Assembly: GCF_003315795.1 (NCBI RefSeq)
Contig: NZ_QMEY01000028.1
Span: 1-64,000 of the forward strand
DNA from: Spongiactinospora rosea
GTDB taxonomy: Bacteria > Actinomycetota > Actinomycetes > Streptosporangiales > Streptosporangiaceae
Length of the DNA stretch: 64,000 bases
Direction: 5' to 3'
Part shown: piece after piece, positions 61,897 through 64,000 of the stretch
Position numbering within the stretch: the stretch's first letter is position 1
How the letters are laid out: the number at the start of each line of letters is the position of its first letter
Notes under the pieces: generated by a model
Database searches by the model: none
Told to the model about the DNA's origin: nothing
The model's input: the letters and a program-made list of their open reading frames with translations, nothing else
Translations under genes and position numbers: made by a program

Positions 61897-62010
61897 CCTT
61901 CGCGGCCCGCTCGTGGCCGGGTCTGCTCAGCGGCGAACCGGACGCGCGGCGCTCAGGGAAGGTGGCACCATGGAATCCTCAAATGAGGCCACTACAAAGG
62001 AGCGGATGAC

Positions 62011-63420
62011 GTGGCCACCGTGCCCAGTGTTTCTTACTCGATCACCGTCCGGCTGGAGGTGCCCGCAGGCGGCAAGGCCGTCAGCCAGCTCACCCACGCC
62101 GTCGAGTCGGCCGGAGGCGTGGTCACCGCCCTCGACGTGACCACCGCCGGGCACGAGAAGCTGCGGATCGACGTCACCTGCGCAGCCCGCGACACCGACC
62201 ACGCCCAGGCCATCGTCGACCAGCTCGACGCGGTGGAGGGCGTGGCCATCCACAAGGTCAGCGACCGCACCTTCCTGATGCACCTCGGCGGCAAGATCGA
62301 GATGGTCTCGAAGGTTCCGCTGCGCAACCGCGACGAGCTGTCCATGGCGTACACGCCGGGCGTCGCGCGGGTGTCGATGGCCATCGCCCGCAACCCCGAA
62401 GACGCCCGCCGCCTGACCATAAAGCGCAACACGGTGGCGGTGGTCACCGACGGCTCGGCCGTCCTCGGGCTGGGCAACATCGGCCCTGCCGCCGCGCTGC
62501 CGGTGATGGAGGGCAAGTCGGCGCTGTTCAAACGGTTCGCCGGGATCGACGCCTGGCCGATCTGCCTCGACACCCAGGACACCGACGAGATCGTGCGCGC
62601 GGTGCAGCTCATCGCGCCCGGCTTCGGCGGCATCAACCTTGAGGACATCTCCGCTCCGCGCTGCTTCGAGATCGAGGCCAGGCTGCGCGAGCTGCTGGAC
62701 ATCCCGGTCTTCCACGACGACCAGCACGGCACGGCCATCTGCGTGCTCGCCGCCCTCACCAACGCGCTGCGGGTGGTGGAGAAGGACCTCGGGCAGGTGC
62801 GCATCACGATGGCGGGCGCGGGCGCGGCCGGTACCGCGGTGCTGCGCCTGCTGCTCGCGGCCGGGGCGCGCAACGTGGTCGTGTGCGACTACCTCGGCGC
62901 GATCCACCACGGGCGCGACGACCTCGACGACTCCCTGCGCTGGATCGCCGACCACACCAACGCCGAGGGCTACTCGGGCGACCTGCGGGGGGCGGTGAAG
63001 GACGCCGACGTCTTCATCGGCGTCTCGGCCCCGGGCATCCTCACCGGCGACGACGTGGCCACGATGGCCGAGGGCGCGGTCGTCTTCGCGCTGGCCAACC
63101 CCGAGCCGGAGGTCTCCCCGGACGACGCCCGCGAGACCGCGGCGGTGGTGGCGACCGGGCGGTCCGACTACCCCAACCAGATCAACAACGTGCTGGCCTT
63201 CCCGGGCGTCTTCCGCGGCCTGCTGGACGCCCAGGCGGACGGCGTCAGCCAGGAGATGCTGCTCGCGGCGGCCCGCGCCCTGGCGGATGTGGTCACCGAC
63301 GAAGAGCTCGGCCCCAACTACATCATTCCCAGCGTCTTTCACGCCGACGTCGCCACGGCGGTGGCCGCCGCGGTCCGCGAGTCCGCCGGAGGCCGCCCCC
63401 GCGGCAGCACCGAGGCGTAG
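62011..63420 (+). CDS. Malic enzyme with N-terminal ACT domain
   Basis: 469 residues. Oxidative decarboxylation of malate to pyruvate with NAD(P). An ACT domain (about 1-80, SITVRLEVPAGGKAVSQLTHAVESAGG) precedes the malic core: LSMAYTPGVARVS, VTDGSAVLGLGNIGP with the Lys in PVMEGKSALFKRFAG, metal-binding INLEDISAPRCFEIE and FHDDQHGTA, and GAGAAGTAV for the dinucleotide. AAAGGAG nine bases before GTG 62011. The ACT domain suggests regulation by an amino acid. Confidence 0.95.
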   Translation: MATVPSVSYSITVRLEVPAGGKAVSQLTHAVESAGGVVTALDVTTAGHEKLRIDVTCAARDTDHAQAIVDQLDAVEGVAIHKVSDRTFLMHLGGKIEMVSKVPLRNRDELSMAYTPGVARVSMAIARNPEDARRLTIKRNTVAVVTDGSAVLGLGNIGPAAALPVMEGKSALFKRFAGIDAWPICLDTQDTDEIVRAVQLIAPGFGGINLEDISAPRCFEIEARLRELLDIPVFHDDQHGTAICVLAALTNALRVVEKDLGQVRITMAGAGAAGTAVLRLLLAAGARNVVVCDYLGAIHHGRDDLDDSLRWIADHTNAEGYSGDLRGAVKDADVFIGVSAPGILTGDDVATMAEGAVVFALANPEPEVSPDDARETAAVVATGRSDYPNQINNVLAFPGVFRGLLDAQADGVSQEMLLAAARALADVVTDEELGPNYIIPSVFHADVATAVAAAVRESAGGRPRGSTEA

Positions 63421-63435
63421 CGAAGTCTGGGGGGA

Positions 63436-64000
63436 TCAGGGCGACGGCCCGGGATAACGCCCGGGCCAGATCGCCCCAAGCCACCACAGAAGCCCCCCCA
63501 TGACCAGCAGAGCCACCGCCAGCACCACCTGCCCGGCCACAGCCGCCCGCGGCTTCTCCGGCCCACCGGGAGCCTTCGTCCCCCCCGGCACCGGCTGCCT
63601 GGTCGGCTCAGCACGGACCCCGTTGTCCAGCGGAGCGCCCCCCAGAACGGCCTGCCCGGCCGTGGGCGCGCCGGATGTCCGAGGCCCGCTGTTCGTCCTG
63701 CCCGGCTCTGGGCGGCTCAGTGCGGCCACGGCCGGTATCGGCTGCCTGGTGTCGCCGGCCGGCGGGGTGATCGCCGGGACGGCTTGCCCGGCCATGGCCG
63801 CGCCGGGCTTCTGGGGTCCGCTGGGAGCCTTCGTCCCACCCGGCTCGGGGTGCCTTAGTACTACCGGCTGCCTGGTGTCCTTGGTCAGCGGGGTGATTGC
63901 CGAGGCGGCTCGCCCGACTGTGGCCGGGCCGGGCTTTTGGGGCCCGCTGTTCGTCCTGCCCGGCTCTGGGCGGCTCAGTGGGGCCATCGCCGGAGCCGGA
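63436..64000 (-). CDS. Repeat-built Pro-rich protein with C-terminal membrane helix (5' end outside window)
   Basis: At least 183 residues; the frame is still open at base 64000, so the N-terminus is missing. It consists of about four ~43-residue Pro/Gly/Thr units (RPEPGRTNSGPQKPG..., HPEPGGTKAPSGPQKPGAAMAGQAVPAITPPAGDTRQP) and ends in AAVAGQVVLAVALLVMGGLLWWLGAIWPGRYPGPSP, one membrane helix. The helix grows out of the last repeat (GAAMAGQAVPAI versus RAAVAGQVVLAVA). No family recognised; probably an envelope-anchored or cytoplasmic-tail protein. Ends 15 bases from the malic enzyme stop, convergent. Confidence 0.6.
   Translation of the reverse strand, partial: PAPAMAPLSRPEPGRTNSGPQKPGPATVGRAASAITPLTKDTRQPVVLRHPEPGGTKAPSGPQKPGAAMAGQAVPAITPPAGDTRQPIPAVAALSRPEPGRTNSGPRTSGAPTAGQAVLGGAPLDNGVRAEPTRQPVPGGTKAPGGPEKPRAAVAGQVVLAVALLVMGGLLWWLGAIWPGRYPGPSP
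63683..63980 (-). repeat. 258-bp-period direct repeat in the right-edge gene
   Basis: A 40-base block beginning GGCCCGCTGTTCGTCCTGCC is identical at 63683-63722 and 63941-63980, a spacing of 258 bases or 86 codons, i.e. two ~43-residue units. The intervening units are diverged copies. Recent duplication is likely. Confidence 0.85.

Overview
The window is chromosomal DNA from a very GC-rich actinobacterium, most likely of the order Streptosporangiales (Nonomuraea / Streptosporangium / Microbispora-like). Support: dense GC-biased codon use with many GTG starts, the actinobacterial gene order lysA-hom-...-thrC-thrB-rho-rpmE-prfA-prmC-sua5-glyA-decaprenyl/undecaprenyl-P GlcNAc-1-P transferase-atpIBEFHAGDC-DUF2550, the actinobacterial NucS endonuclease, a Scy/FilP-type DivIVA coiled-coil protein, F420/LLM-type oxidoreductase and an isobutyryl-CoA mutase large subunit. 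No rRNA, tRNA, CRISPR array or complete insertion sequence was seen. Assignments are by reading motifs; no database search was run.

Layout. 1-216: tail of a probable transposase. 243-5859: trehalose synthase and an asparagine-synthetase-like protein on the minus strand, divergent from a coiled-coil/CgeB-like glycosyltransferase. 5883-10437: ArgS-related NrtL, a zinc peptidase, lysA, hom and a tiny CxxCxGxG protein. 10567-16024: a glycosyltransferase/kinase cassette that separates hom from thrC. 16143-18193: thrC, thrB. 18660-23271: rho (with a long Gly-Asp-Gln-Arg repeat insert), rpmE, prfA, prmC. 23295-28793: sua5, an acidic Asp-Pro-Lys repeat protein with a small WXG-like partner, glyA and the MraY/WecA-family transferase. 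28925-36669: the complete F1Fo ATP synthase operon. 36728-41808: DUF2550 protein, cobalamin adenosyltransferase (minus), an ABC exporter with a DesK/DesR-like two-component system, and a STAS anti-anti-sigma-like protein. 41819-47892: TetR regulator, aldehyde dehydrogenase, nucS, two alpha/beta hydrolases and an AI-2E-family permease. 48011-57493: polar-growth coiled-coil protein, then methylmalonyl-CoA epimerase, thiolase and MeaB, two membrane proteins, a MarR regulator and icmA. 57589-64000: ArsR-like DUF5937 regulator, thioredoxin-TPR protein, small membrane protein, LLM oxidoreductase, cytidylate-kinase-like protein, malic enzyme and a repeat-built membrane protein running off the edge.

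How the genes work together. The aspartate-family block (lysA, hom, thrC, thrB) makes lysine and threonine; rho/rpmE/prfA/prmC/sua5 serve transcription termination and translation; the GlcNAc-1-P transferase starts lipid-linked wall polymers; the atp block makes ATP. Mce, MeaB and IcmA, with the cobalamin adenosyltransferase 18 kb away, form a B12-dependent acyl-CoA rearrangement set for valine/propionate carbon. The accessory parts of most interest are the glycosyltransferase cassette inside the threonine locus, the acidic-repeat/WXG-like pair, the palindrome between the MarR gene and icmA, several start codons placed 6-8 nt after a TANNNT box (predicted leaderless transcripts, including the nucS divergent pair), and the repeat-built membrane protein at the right edge.
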